NCBI GenBank assembly: GCA_020632875.1
Contig: JACKET010000005.1
Span: 372,001 to 436,000 of the forward strand
DNA: 64,000 nucleotides
Direction of reading: 5' to 3'
Source: Alphaproteobacteria bacterium
Lineage (GTDB): Bacteria > Myxococcota_A > UBA796 > GCA-2862545
Under the pieces are notes generated by a model. That model searched no databases. It was given only the letters and a program-made list of their open reading frames with translations, and was not told where the DNA came from. Below are positions 8,896 to 17,117 of the stretch, one piece after another (positions within the stretch are counted from its first letter, which is position 1; the number at the start of each line of letters is the position of its first letter). The position numbers and the translations under genes were made by a program.

Positions 8896-10914
8896 GTGCT
8901 CCTGCCGTTGTTGGCCCTGGTCGGATGCAAGTCCGGCGAGCCCGTTCCCATCGTCTGCGACGCGTGTGACGAGGTCGGCCCGTCCGCCCGTTTCTCGCGC
9001 CTCACCCACACCCAGTGGGAGAACGCGGTCCGCGATCTCCTCGCGCTCGACGCGCGCCCGGGCCTGTCCCAGGCGTTCATCGGCGACCTGCTCTCCGAGG
9101 GCGGGTTCGACAACGACGCCGATGCCCTGTCGGTCTCGCCCGAGCTCTGGTCCGACTACCAGCGCGCCGCCGAGCAGCTGGCGGCCCAGATCGTCACCGA
9201 CCGCGACGCCTACGCGCGCGTGGTGCCCGAAGACTCCCTCGGCAGCGTGCCCGTCGGGGATCCCATCCGCGTCGAGGCCGAGAGCAGCGACGCAGAGCCC
9301 ACGGTCGGCGCCGAGTTCGGCGACGGCTGGATGGTGTGGGCGAACGGCGAGCTGCGCGCCGACTTCGACCTCCCGGCCGGCGAGTACGAGCTGGTGGGGC
9401 GGGTCTGGGCCACGCAGGCCGGGCCCGATCTCGCCGAGGCCGAGATCCGGCTCGACGGCGCGACGCTGGGCTCGTTCGAGGTGGCCGCAGAGACCGAGGG
9501 CAGCGCCCAGGAGATCGCGGTCGTCGCGAGCGTCTCGGGCGGCGTGCACACCGTCGCCATCGCGTTCACCAACGACTACACCGACGGCAGCGGCGACCGG
9601 AACCTGATCGTCGACTGGGTCGAGGTGCGGCCGGTCCCGCAGGGGCTGCCGGCCACCGACGCCGAGCGCGACGCCTGGATCGCGCGCTTCGGGCGCCGGG
9701 CGCACCGCCGCCCGCTCACGGCCGAAGACACGGCGCTCTACACCCAGCTCTTCGACGCGGGTGCCGCGATGGAGCTCACGGGCGACCCCTTCAAGGATGG
9801 CGTGTACACCACACTCACCGCCTTCCTCCAGTCGCCGCACTTCGTCTACCGCACCGAGCTCGGCGAGGCGCCCGACGAAAACGGCCGGATTCCGCTCGAC
9901 GAGTACGAGCTGGCGTCCAAGCTGTCGTTCTCGCTGTGGAACACCATGCCCGACGACGCTCTGCTCGATGCCGCCGAGGCGGGCGAGATCTCCGCCGACC
10001 TGCGCGGGCGTGCGCTCGCGATGCTCGACGACCCGCGGGCCCAGGCCACCGTCGACCACTTCCACCACCAGCTGCTGAACCTCGACGCCTACGCGAACAT
10101 CTTCAAAGACGACGCGGCCTTCCCCGACTGGTCGCCGGTGATGAACGACCTGATGGCCGAAGAGGCCCGCCAGTACGCGCGTCACGCGGTGATCGACGGC
10201 GATTCGGTGTTCGGGTTCTACACCGCGCCTGCCACGTTCGTGAACCGCGACCTCGCGCCGATCTACGGGGTCTCGAGCACTTCGGATTCCTTCGAGCGGG
10301 TCGAGCTCGATCCGTCGCAGCGCGCCGGCATCCTCACGACCTCGGGATTCCTGTCGCTCAACGCCCAGGCGCGCGACATCGACTCCATCCATCGCGGGGT
10401 GTTCGTCAACCTCCGCCTGCTGTGCTCGAACCTGCCGCCTCCACCGGCCATGGTGCCGCCGCTGCCCCCGCCCGAACCGGGGCTGTCGAACCGCGAGCGC
10501 GTCGACCGCCACACCGGGCCGGGCACTTGTGGTGCGGGGTGCCACAGCACGCTCATCAACCCGGTGGGCTTCGCGTTCGAGAACTACGACGCCATCGGGC
10601 AGTGGCGCGACGACGATGCCGGCCTGCCGATCGACGCGAGCGGCACGTTCGAGTTCCTCGACGTGCGCCGCACGTGGCAGACCCCGATCGGCTTCGCGGC
10701 CGCGATGGGCGACAGCTACGACGCGCACGCGTGCCTCGTCCGCAACTGGATGCGGTTCACCCACGGTCGCGAGCCCACCCCCGAAGACGAGCGCCTCATC
10801 GCGCGCCTGGCGGTGCGCTCCACCCAGGAGGATGCCCCCATCCGCGACCTCGTCCTCGAGCTCGTGTCGACCGACGCCTTCCGGTTCCGCAATCCCGAAG
10901 GAGCGACCCAGTGA
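8896..10914 (+). CDS. DUF1592/DUF1588/DUF1595-type multidomain lipoprotein
   Basis: A GTG start with GGAGG upstream gives 672 residues. The leader MLLPLLALVGC is a lipobox with Cys11. Domain order: a DUF1587-like start (RFSRLTHTQWENAVRDLL), a beta-sandwich ligand-binding region around residues 115-250 (VEAESSDAEP.. to NLIVDWVEV), DUF1595 (FGRRAHRRPLT), DUF1592 (SPHFVYRTELG, YELASKLSFSLWNTMPD), DUF1588 (YGV, RAGILT, then the Cys/His stretch and INPVGFAFENYDAIG) and a short DUF1585-like C-terminus. Such proteins are common in planctomycetes and myxobacteria, usually paired with a DUF1552 protein, as here (GTGA overlap). Their function is not established. The Cys/His motif in DUF1588 reads CGAGCH, with three residues between the cysteines instead of the two of a classical haem-c site. 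Confidence 0.9.
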   Translation: MLLPLLALVGCKSGEPVPIVCDACDEVGPSARFSRLTHTQWENAVRDLLALDARPGLSQAFIGDLLSEGGFDNDADALSVSPELWSDYQRAAEQLAAQIVTDRDAYARVVPEDSLGSVPVGDPIRVEAESSDAEPTVGAEFGDGWMVWANGELRADFDLPAGEYELVGRVWATQAGPDLAEAEIRLDGATLGSFEVAAETEGSAQEIAVVASVSGGVHTVAIAFTNDYTDGSGDRNLIVDWVEVRPVPQGLPATDAERDAWIARFGRRAHRRPLTAEDTALYTQLFDAGAAMELTGDPFKDGVYTTLTAFLQSPHFVYRTELGEAPDENGRIPLDEYELASKLSFSLWNTMPDDALLDAAEAGEISADLRGRALAMLDDPRAQATVDHFHHQLLNLDAYANIFKDDAAFPDWSPVMNDLMAEEARQYARHAVIDGDSVFGFYTAPATFVNRDLAPIYGVSSTSDSFERVELDPSQRAGILTTSGFLSLNAQARDIDSIHRGVFVNLRLLCSNLPPPPAMVPPLPPPEPGLSNRERVDRHTGPGTCGAGCHSTLINPVGFAFENYDAIGQWRDDDAGLPIDASGTFEFLDVRRTWQTPIGFAAAMGDSYDAHACLVRNWMRFTHGREPTPEDERLIARLAVRSTQEDAPIRDLVLELVSTDAFRFRNPEGATQ

Positions 10915-12279
10915 CGAAGAAGCCCTGGTCCCGACGCGCCTTCCTGACCGGTGTCGGCGGCGTCACGCTCGCGCTGCCGTGGCTCGAGTCGCTGCGACGG
11001 CCCGCATTCGCCGCCAACGACGGCGGCCCCCGCGGTTCGCGTTCTTCATGCGCAACGGCAACGGCGTGCAGCAGGCCGACAACGGCGAGCCCGACCGCTT
11101 CTGGCCGAGCGAGACGGGCGCGCTCACCACGCAGCTCATGATGTTCCGCGACGGCGGGCGCGCGGTGTCCGAGCTCGCCGACTACGCCGAGCAGCTCACC
11201 CTCGTGAAGGGCACGCGGTTCCCGTTCTCCTCGACGACCTGTGGCCACACCCAGGGCGGCAACCAGCTCCTCACGGCGGCCCAGATCAACGACGAGCAGA
11301 GCCACCTCACCCTGGCGCTCGGCGAGTCCGTCGACAACCTCATCGCACGCTCGTTCCCCAACAACGGCGGCGAGCCGCTCACGCTCTACACGGGGCCCCG
11401 CAGCGGCTACCTCGAAGAGGTGCTGTCGTACCGCGGCTCCGAAGACCTGCGCTCGGCCGAAGACGACCCGTGGAACGCCTACCAGCGCATGGTCGGCGTG
11501 GGCGACGGCACGCTCGACCGCCTGCTCTCCGAGCGCCGGCGCTCGGTGAACGACCTCGTGCGCGAGCAGATGCAGTCGCTGCTGTCCAAAGACCTGTCCA
11601 CGCGCGACCGGCAGCGGCTCGACCAGCACTTCCAGGCCGTCCGTGACTTCGAGGTCCTGTCGTGCCGCCTGTCCGAAGACGAAGAGCAGGCGATGGCGTC
11701 GATGCTCGGGCTCGGCACGCTGAACGACAACCGCGTGCTCGTCGCGCAGATGCACATGGACCTCGTCGCGCTGGCGTTCTCGTGCGACTACGTGCGCGCG
11801 GCGACGCTCCAGATGGGCGACAGGAACGACGGTACCGAGTACACGATCAACGGTGTCCGGCTCCCGCGGTTCCACTTCATCAGCCACCGCATCTACTCCG
11901 ACGGCTCCGACGGCGACACCATCCCGGATGCCGACCTGCTCCACCACCAGATCGACCGGCTCCACGCCCAGACGTTCAAGCACCTGCTCGACCGGCTCAC
12001 CGAGCACGGGATCCTCGATCAGTGCATCGCCGTCTGGACCAACGATCTCGGGGCCGGCGTGTCGCACACCTACCGGAACATCCGTGGGTGCTGGCCGGCT
12101 CGGCGGGTGGCGCGCTGTCGACCGGCCAGTTCGTCGATCTCGGCGGCGAGCGTCCGCACGCCCACCTGCTGTCGACCATCGCATCGGCGGTCGGCGTCAC
12201 CAAAGAAGACGGCAGCCCGATCGACGACTTCGGCGATCCGTCGATCACCCCCGGCCGGGTCGACGAGATCCTCGCGTAG
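10911..12279 (+). pseudogene. DUF1552 family protein, Tat-exported; two single-base frameshifts
   Basis: The GTG at 10911 overlaps the stop of the DUF1592 gene. The N-terminus (MTKKPWSRRAFLTGVGG) is a twin-arginine signal. The first frame reads to about 11035, the second from about 11036 to 12085 (FAFFMRNGNGVQQAD ... LGAGVSHTYRNI), and the third to the TAG at 12279 (WVLAGSAGGALSTG ... PGRVDEILA). Adding one C to the C-run near 11032 and one near 12088 restores a single frame of about 456 codons. The protein sequence is family-typical across both joints. Two losses in C-runs in an otherwise intact, conserved gene look more like base-calling errors than decay, but the sequence as given is broken. 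DUF1552 proteins accompany DUF1592 proteins; the role is unknown. Confidence 0.85.
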
Positions 12280-12725
12280 TGCTCGCATGGCTCGTGCTGG
12301 CGTGTGGGACGAGCCCGGCGCCCATCGGGCGGTTCCCGAAGGCCCTCTGTCTCGGGCAGCGGGTGTTCGTGGGCCGCGTCACCCGGGCTGACGCGCGGTT
12401 CACGCCGGAGCAGCGCATTCCCGTGAACACCGACGTCGTCTTCGACGTGGAGCGCAACCTGCGCGGCGAGGGCGAGCGGTTCGAGTGGACGCTCCCCGGA
12501 GGGCTCGTCCACGACGTGGAGCTGAATGGCCGTCACGAGCCCTTCGTCGAGGTGGATGTGCTGCACATCGGGCGGGTGGAGGTCGGTGAACGCTGGATGA
12601 TCGGCCTGGTCCCGAACGGAGGCGGGGAGTGGCGCTTCGCGGGCGCCGTGCGGCTTCCCGTGACGACGGAGCTCCTGCCGGAGCCCGAGATGAAGCGCGT
12701 GTTCGAGGCCCAGTGCGCGGGATGA
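12279..12725 (+). CDS. Small lipoprotein, 148 aa
   Basis: The GTG start overlaps the last base of the DUF1552 stop (TAGTG), so the gene is coupled to it. The product begins MLAWLVLACGTS, a minimal lipobox with Cys9. The rest is a predicted beta-rich soluble domain (ALCLGQRVFVGRV, VVFDVERNLRGE, RWMIGLVPNGGGEWRF). This resembles the small beta-barrel domains in which a hydrophobic core alternates with charged residues. No catalytic motif is visible. It may work with the DUF1592/DUF1552 pair because it shares their transcript. Confidence 0.75.
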   Translation: MLAWLVLACGTSPAPIGRFPKALCLGQRVFVGRVTRADARFTPEQRIPVNTDVVFDVERNLRGEGERFEWTLPGGLVHDVELNGRHEPFVEVDVLHIGRVEVGERWMIGLVPNGGGEWRFAGAVRLPVTTELLPEPEMKRVFEAQCAG

Positions 12726-12727
12726 GC
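12726..12727. other. Two-base gap between convergent genes
   Basis: The lipoprotein gene ending at 12725 and the propeller gene ending at 12728 leave no room for a conventional terminator. Their transcripts must overlap or end by another mechanism. Confidence 0.7.
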
Positions 12728-13654
12728 TCACGGCACGGGGACGACCTCCCAGGTCCGCCCGCCCAGCCAGACCCAGCGCCCATCAGGGGACACGTCGAGC
12801 CACGCCGCATTGCCCTTCGGCAGCGGGGTGTCGCGGTCGTCCCTCCCGGGCGCGGACCAGCGCGCGACGAGCGCGTCGTCGTGCCGTGCGACCGCCACCG
12901 TCGAGCCGTCGTGCAGGAACCGCGCGGAGACCAGCGCCGCGTCGGCCTCCGCGCCCCATGACCATCCGGACGGTCCGCGTGACAGGGGCTCCACGCGGGG
13001 TGGGTCGGTCCAGGCGATGCCGAGCAGCGCGTCGACGTCCGCGACCACCGTCCGGCCGCCGGGCCCCACGCGTAGCCCCGTCGCCGGCCCCGGCACCACC
13101 GCGGTGAGCGTGGGCCCGTCGGTCGCGTACAGCACGACCTCCGACGCGTCGTGCACGAGGTCCTTCAGCGCGCGTCGGAACACCGTGTTCTCGGGCCTCA
13201 GGCGCGCCACCAGGCCCCGCTCGGTCCACAGCACCGCGACGTGCGCCACGTGCGGCTCCCTCCGCACCTGCGGATCGGGCAGGGTCTCCGACGCGAACCG
13301 GAGGATCCGCCCGTCGATCGAGCCCACGAAGAGCGCGCCGTCGCCCCAGGCGACGCTGGCCGCGAGCCCCGGCTCGTCGCGGCTCCCGACCAATGCCCAA
13401 TCGGCCGTGCGCCAGACGCGGATCTCGTGCCCCCCGACGCCTGCGAGGAACCGCCCGTCCGGCGAGAACGCGAACGCGCCGAGGTGCTCGCAGTCGCAGG
13501 CGAGCTTCGCGATTCGCGCGCGGCTCTCCGTGGCGTGCACGTGGATGGCCCGGGTCTTCGCGAGCCCGTCGTGGACGGCGACCATCGAGGCGTCCGGCGA
13601 GAAGGCAGCATGCGTGAAGGGGCCCGCCCAGGCGAGCCCGACGAGGGACAGCAT
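12728..13654 (-). CDS. Secreted WD40-like beta-propeller protein
   Basis: The ATG at 13654 is followed by MLSLVGLAWAGPFTH, a short signal peptide with likely cleavage after AWA. The 308 residues hold WD40-like blades: FSPDASMVAVHD, FSPDGRFLAGVGGHEIRVWR, WGDGALFVGSIDGRILRF, and at the end VSPDGRWVWLGGRTWEVV. Middle blades are degenerate. Beta-propellers of this kind act as binding scaffolds. No catalytic residues are visible. It converges with the lipoprotein gene ending at 12725 (2 bp apart) and diverges from the VIT gene at 13727. Confidence 0.78.
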   Translation of the reverse strand: MLSLVGLAWAGPFTHAAFSPDASMVAVHDGLAKTRAIHVHATESRARIAKLACDCEHLGAFAFSPDGRFLAGVGGHEIRVWRTADWALVGSRDEPGLAASVAWGDGALFVGSIDGRILRFASETLPDPQVRREPHVAHVAVLWTERGLVARLRPENTVFRRALKDLVHDASEVVLYATDGPTLTAVVPGPATGLRVGPGGRTVVADVDALLGIAWTDPPRVEPLSRGPSGWSWGAEADAALVSARFLHDGSTVAVARHDDALVARWSAPGRDDRDTPLPKGNAAWLDVSPDGRWVWLGGRTWEVVPVP

Positions 13655-13726
13655 CGCTCGGGGATAACCGTCCGTGCGCGTGGCGGGGACGCGACGAACG
13701 GGTTGTTGTGCCTTCGAGGAGGGGCG

Positions 13727-14419
13727 GTGAGCACAGCCGACACCCACGTCGAGCACCACTACCTGCACCGCGCGGGCTGGCTCCGGGCCGCCGTGCTCGG
13801 CGCGAACGACGGGCTCGTGTCCACCGCGAGCCTGCTGATGGGCGTCTCGGCGAGCTCCGCGGGCGACAGCGAGACCCTGATGGTCGCCGGGCTCGCTGCG
13901 CTGGTCGCCGGCGCCATGTCGATGGCGGCAGGCGAGTTCGTGTCCGTCAGCTCGCAGGCCGACGTCGAGCGGGTGGACGAGGCCATCGAGCGCGCCGCGC
14001 TGGAGGCCCATCCGGAGGCCGAGCTGGACGAGCTCTCGGGGATCTACGAAGCGCGGGGCGTCGAGCCGGCGCTCGCGAAGGAGGTGGCGCGGCAGCTCAT
14101 GGCGCACGACGCGCTCGACGCGCACCTCCGCGACGAGCTCGGCCTCACCGACACGACCGCCGCTCGCCCGCTCCAGGCCGCGGCGATGTCGGGCGTGGCG
14201 TTCGGCACGGGTGCGGCGCTGCCGCTGGCCGTCGCCGGCCTCGCTCCCGCGAGCGTGGCGCCCGGTGCCATCGCGGGCAGCGCGGTCGTCGGGATGATCC
14301 TGCTGGGCGTCGTGTCGGGCCGTGCGGGCGGCAAGGTCGAGCCGAAGTCGGTGCTCCGCCTGGTCGGCTGGGGCGTCGCGGCGATGGCCATCACCTGGCT
14401 CGTCGGGGCCGCCGTGTGA
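13727..14419 (+). CDS. VIT1/CCC1 family iron/manganese transporter
   Basis: A GTG start follows GAGGAGGGGC. The 230 residues match the VIT1/CCC1 family. HHYLHRAGWLRAAVLGANDGLVSTASLL is the signature first helix and GAMSMAAGEFVSVSSQ the second. A charged cytoplasmic helix-rich metal-binding region follows (QADVERVDEAIERAA ... EARGVEPALAKEVA), then three C-terminal membrane helices (about residues 140-230). Family members export Fe2+ or Mn2+ from the cytoplasm or into compartments. The length is typical for the bacterial form. It stands alone between convergent and divergent neighbours, with no visible iron-responsive operator. Confidence 0.92.
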   Translation: MSTADTHVEHHYLHRAGWLRAAVLGANDGLVSTASLLMGVSASSAGDSETLMVAGLAALVAGAMSMAAGEFVSVSSQADVERVDEAIERAALEAHPEAELDELSGIYEARGVEPALAKEVARQLMAHDALDAHLRDELGLTDTTAARPLQAAAMSGVAFGTGAALPLAVAGLAPASVAPGAIAGSAVVGMILLGVVSGRAGGKVEPKSVLRLVGWGVAAMAITWLVGAAV

Positions 14420-14425
14420 GCGCGA

Positions 14426-14863
14426 TCAGTCCGGTGTGAACGTGCCGATCGGCCCGAAGCCGACCTCGATGCACGTCTCGGCGGGCGACGGCTCGGTCGT
14501 GTGCGCGCCGAGCACGTTCTCGCAGCCGTCCACCCGATCGACCGTCAGCGAGAGCGAGTAGCCCTCGCAGCCCTGGGCGAAGGAGCCGGTCACGTCGGAC
14601 ATGCGGTACCGGTCGCACACGAAGTCCGCCGAGCCGACCCAGGTACACTCCAGGGTGTCGAACAGGCCGAGCAGCAGGGTGAATCGGCCGTCCTCGTCGG
14701 TCTCGGAGATCTCGATGGGGTCGCCTTCCCCCCAGCCCCGGATGCACTCGTCGCCGACGGGCGAGCGGCCGATGACGTACCGGTAGTCGGCCCAGTCGTC
14801 GATCCCGGCGTCCGCACATCCCGTGGCCGCGATGGCCACCATTCCGAAGAGCCCGTTGCGCAT
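14426..14863 (-). CDS. Cys-containing lipoprotein, 145 aa
   Basis: The leader MRNGLFGMVAIAATGC is a standard lipobox with Cys16. The mature part is acidic and beta-like (YRYVIGRSPVGDEC, DPIEISETDEDGRFTLLLG). It has several Cys residues, at DEC, TLEC, FVC, QGC, DGC and ETC, that could form disulfides outside the cytoplasm. The EDGRFTL stretch recalls carboxypeptidase-regulatory-like folds, but the match is weak. Convergent with the VIT gene. Function unknown. Confidence 0.78.
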   Translation of the reverse strand: MRNGLFGMVAIAATGCADAGIDDWADYRYVIGRSPVGDECIRGWGEGDPIEISETDEDGRFTLLLGLFDTLECTWVGSADFVCDRYRMSDVTGSFAQGCEGYSLSLTVDRVDGCENVLGAHTTEPSPAETCIEVGFGPIGTFTPD

Positions 14864-14944
14864 CGCGCACCTCCCGGCCCCTTCGTCGCCCGTCGGGCGG
14901 ATCCCCGCGATTACCGGTGGTGTCTCGGCGGGGTAGGCTGGTCC

Positions 14945-15796
14945 ATGCACACCCGCTTCCTGATGCTGTCCCTCGTCGCGTGCGGCGGCTCGACGCCCAC
15001 GACCCCGCTGCCCGGAGGCTCCGCCAACTACACCGGCGCGCTCGGCGACGACCCCGACTTCTCGGCGCCACACTCGCGCATCGCGGCCCGCATCTACCCG
15101 AGCGAGGCGTTCGGCGAGCTGTCGGGCGCCTTCGCGGACGGTCCTCCGCTGCGGTACCACGTCGAAGCCGCGCGCAGCGGGAGCTGTCGCGTGATGGAGT
15201 ACACGCCTTCGACCTGCGATCCGGCGTGTACGCCGGGTACGGAGGCGTGCATCGACGGCACCTGCGTCCCGTGGCCGGCCCGCACGCCGCGCGGCGCCGT
15301 CACCTGGACGCACCCCGCGGGCTCCACGACGGTCCAGCCGGACGGCACCAACGGCTACTACGCGACGGCCTCGGTGACGGCGCTCGGTCCGATGACCCTC
15401 GACGTCGAGGGCACGGTCCTCGAGGTCCCCGAAGCGCCGGAGCTCGAGCCCGACGGCGACTGGGCCGAAGCGCTCGGCAACCGCGGCACCGGTCCCGGCC
15501 TGCTCGAGTGGACGAACCCCATGCCCGGTGCGCGCGTCCGGCTGTGGATGAGCGACTGCACGGCGAGCCACGGCGGCATCGCGGCGGCCGAGATCGAGTG
15601 CGAGGGGCCCGACACCGGGAGCCTCGAGATCCCGGCCGCGTTCCTCGATCAGCTCGCCGCGGGCGACTGGAGCCACGGCGAGTGCGGCAGCCACGTGTTC
15701 GAGCGGTACCACGCCGCGGCGCCCGACGACGACGCTGGCCTGCGGTTCGAGTCGAAGAGCTTCGGGGGCCTGTTCTTCCGGCCGGACTTCTTCTGA
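14945..15796 (+). CDS. Lipoprotein, 283 aa
   Basis: The ATG at 14945 gives MHTRFLMLSLVACGG, a short leader with lipobox Cys13. A Cys-rich knot lies around residues 80-105 (CRVMEYTPSTCDPACTPG, then EACIDGTC). It is of the small disulfide-rich type often seen in myxobacterial lipoproteins. The second half is beta-rich. The C-terminus (FGGLFFRPDFF) is strongly aromatic. No enzyme motif is seen. The stop overlaps the presumed CTG start of the PLP-dependent enzyme downstream. Confidence 0.8.
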   Translation: MHTRFLMLSLVACGGSTPTTPLPGGSANYTGALGDDPDFSAPHSRIAARIYPSEAFGELSGAFADGPPLRYHVEAARSGSCRVMEYTPSTCDPACTPGTEACIDGTCVPWPARTPRGAVTWTHPAGSTTVQPDGTNGYYATASVTALGPMTLDVEGTVLEVPEAPELEPDGDWAEALGNRGTGPGLLEWTNPMPGARVRLWMSDCTASHGGIAAAEIECEGPDTGSLEIPAAFLDQLAAGDWSHGECGSHVFERYHAAAPDDDAGLRFESKSFGGLFFRPDFF

Positions 15797-16698
15797 CGCC
15801 CCTCGCGCTCGCCGCGCCGCTCGCGTTCCGCGAGGCGGAGGTCGACGGGGTCCGGCTGCACGTGCTCGACGAGAGCGGTGCCGGCGCGCTGTACGGCGGG
15901 AACAAGGTCCGCAAGCTCGAGCGGATCCTGGCCGACGCGCGGGACCGGGGGCATCGCGACCTCATCACGCTCGGCGCCATCGGGTCCCATCACGTCATCG
16001 CCACCGCGCTGTACGCCCGGGAGCTCGGCATGCGCACCCACGCGCTGCTCGTCGCACAGCCCGACACGCCGCACGTCCGGGCGAATGCGGGCCGCATCGC
16101 GGCGCTCTGTGCGTCGTACACGGCGGTGCCGAGCCGCGCGGAGCTGCCGGTACGCGGACCGGAGGCCTGGGCGCGCATCGTCGCCGAGACCGGCACCACG
16201 CCCTACCGCATCCCGGCGGGCGGCTCGAGCTCTCTCGGCACGCTCGGGTGGGTCGACGTGGGCCAGCAGCTGCGGGCCTGGTGCACGGCCCGCGGGATCG
16301 ACTGCGTGGTCGTGGCGGCCGGCAGCGGCGGCACGGCGGCGGGCCTCGCCGCGGGCCTGCGGGGCTCCGGGGTCGAGGTGGTCGGCGTGCGTGTCGCGCC
16401 GCGGGTCCTGATCAACCGCGCGCGCCTCGGGGCCCTGGCCGGCGGTGCGCTCCCCACGATCGACGGGAGCTGGTACTGCGGGGGCTACGGCCGGTACGAC
16501 GCGCGCGTGGAGCGCGTGGTGCAGGCGTCCCGCGACGCCGGGCTCGTCACCGAGACGACCTACACGGGGAAGTCGCTGGGCGCCGCGCTCGAGCGGGCCC
16601 GCGCGGGCCCTCGCGTGCTGTACGTCCACACGCTGTCTGGCGTGGAGCCGGGCGAGTCGGCCCCGCTCCCGACCGATCTCGAAGCCCTGCTCCGGTAG
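15793..16698 (+). CDS. PLP-dependent D-cysteine desulfhydrase/ACC deaminase-like enzyme
   Basis: The 301 residues match the tryptophan-synthase-beta-like PLP fold. GGNKVRKLE near residues 36-42 carries the Schiff-base Lys (about K38), GAIGSHHV is the substrate-side loop, and AAGSGGTAAGL binds the PLP phosphate. YTGKSLGA and HTLSG near the end are typical of the D-cysteine desulfhydrase/ACC deaminase branch. No ATG, GTG or TTG precedes the conserved TPLALAAPLAF start. The best start is a CTG at 15793 overlapping the previous stop (CTGA), which would be translated by reinitiation. The next GTG would remove about 23 residues. The N-terminal domain is shorter than usual for the family. Substrate uncertain. 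Confidence 0.85.
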   Translation: MTPLALAAPLAFREAEVDGVRLHVLDESGAGALYGGNKVRKLERILADARDRGHRDLITLGAIGSHHVIATALYARELGMRTHALLVAQPDTPHVRANAGRIAALCASYTAVPSRAELPVRGPEAWARIVAETGTTPYRIPAGGSSSLGTLGWVDVGQQLRAWCTARGIDCVVVAAGSGGTAAGLAAGLRGSGVEVVGVRVAPRVLINRARLGALAGGALPTIDGSWYCGGYGRYDARVERVVQASRDAGLVTETTYTGKSLGAALERARAGPRVLYVHTLSGVEPGESAPLPTDLEALLR

Positions 16699-16703
16699 CC
16701 CGC

Positions 16704-17102
16704 TCAGTCGAGGACCAGATCGTCCCGCCCGAGCTGCGCGAGCACGTAGTGCAGCACCTGCACGTCGTCTTCGAGGCCGACCATCGACTGGAAGTCGTCT
16801 TCGTCGTCGTCTGCGTCGGCGAAGTACAGGCAGGCGGCCTTCACGAGGCTCTGGTCGGAGCTCGAGAGGCTCTCCATCCCGGCGAGCAGGGTGTTGCACA
16901 CCTCGGCGATGCGCTCCGCCCGGCGGACGTCGACGGGCGCGCCCTCCTGGGAGGCCTTGCGGGCAGCCGCCACGTGCGCCTCGACGCGAGCGCGCAGCGC
17001 GTCGCGGGGCTCGGGCGGCCGATCGCGGAGCTCGTCGAGGCGGATTCGAAGGGCGCGGGACAACCTGAAGTACACGGCGACTCCGTGCACCGACAGTAGC
17101 AC
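16704..17102 (-). CDS. Hypothetical acidic helical protein, 132 aa
   Basis: A GTG start at 17102 gives MLLSVHGVAVYFRLSRALRI. A later GTG (at VYFRLS) is also possible. The protein is mostly helical. The conserved-looking C-terminal stretch (LVKAACLYFADADDDEDDF, then GLEDDVQVLHYVL) is very acidic and recalls small YkvA/DUF1232-like proteins, though the hydrophobic pair expected there is not evident. It shares a 15-bp gap with the prolyl oligopeptidase gene, which is upstream on the same strand, so they are probably co-transcribed. Function unknown. Confidence 0.7.
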   Translation of the reverse strand: MLLSVHGVAVYFRLSRALRIRLDELRDRPPEPRDALRARVEAHVAAARKASQEGAPVDVRRAERIAEVCNTLLAGMESLSSSDQSLVKAACLYFADADDDEDDFQSMVGLEDDVQVLHYVLAQLGRDDLVLD

Positions 17103-17117
17103 GCCCTCCGCGGCCGT

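Noticed and set aside
12070..12110. Programmed ribosomal frameshift in the DUF1552 gene
   Set aside because: There are two independent frame changes, both fixed by adding a C in a C-run, with no slippery heptamer or stop-proximal signal. Missing bases explain both.
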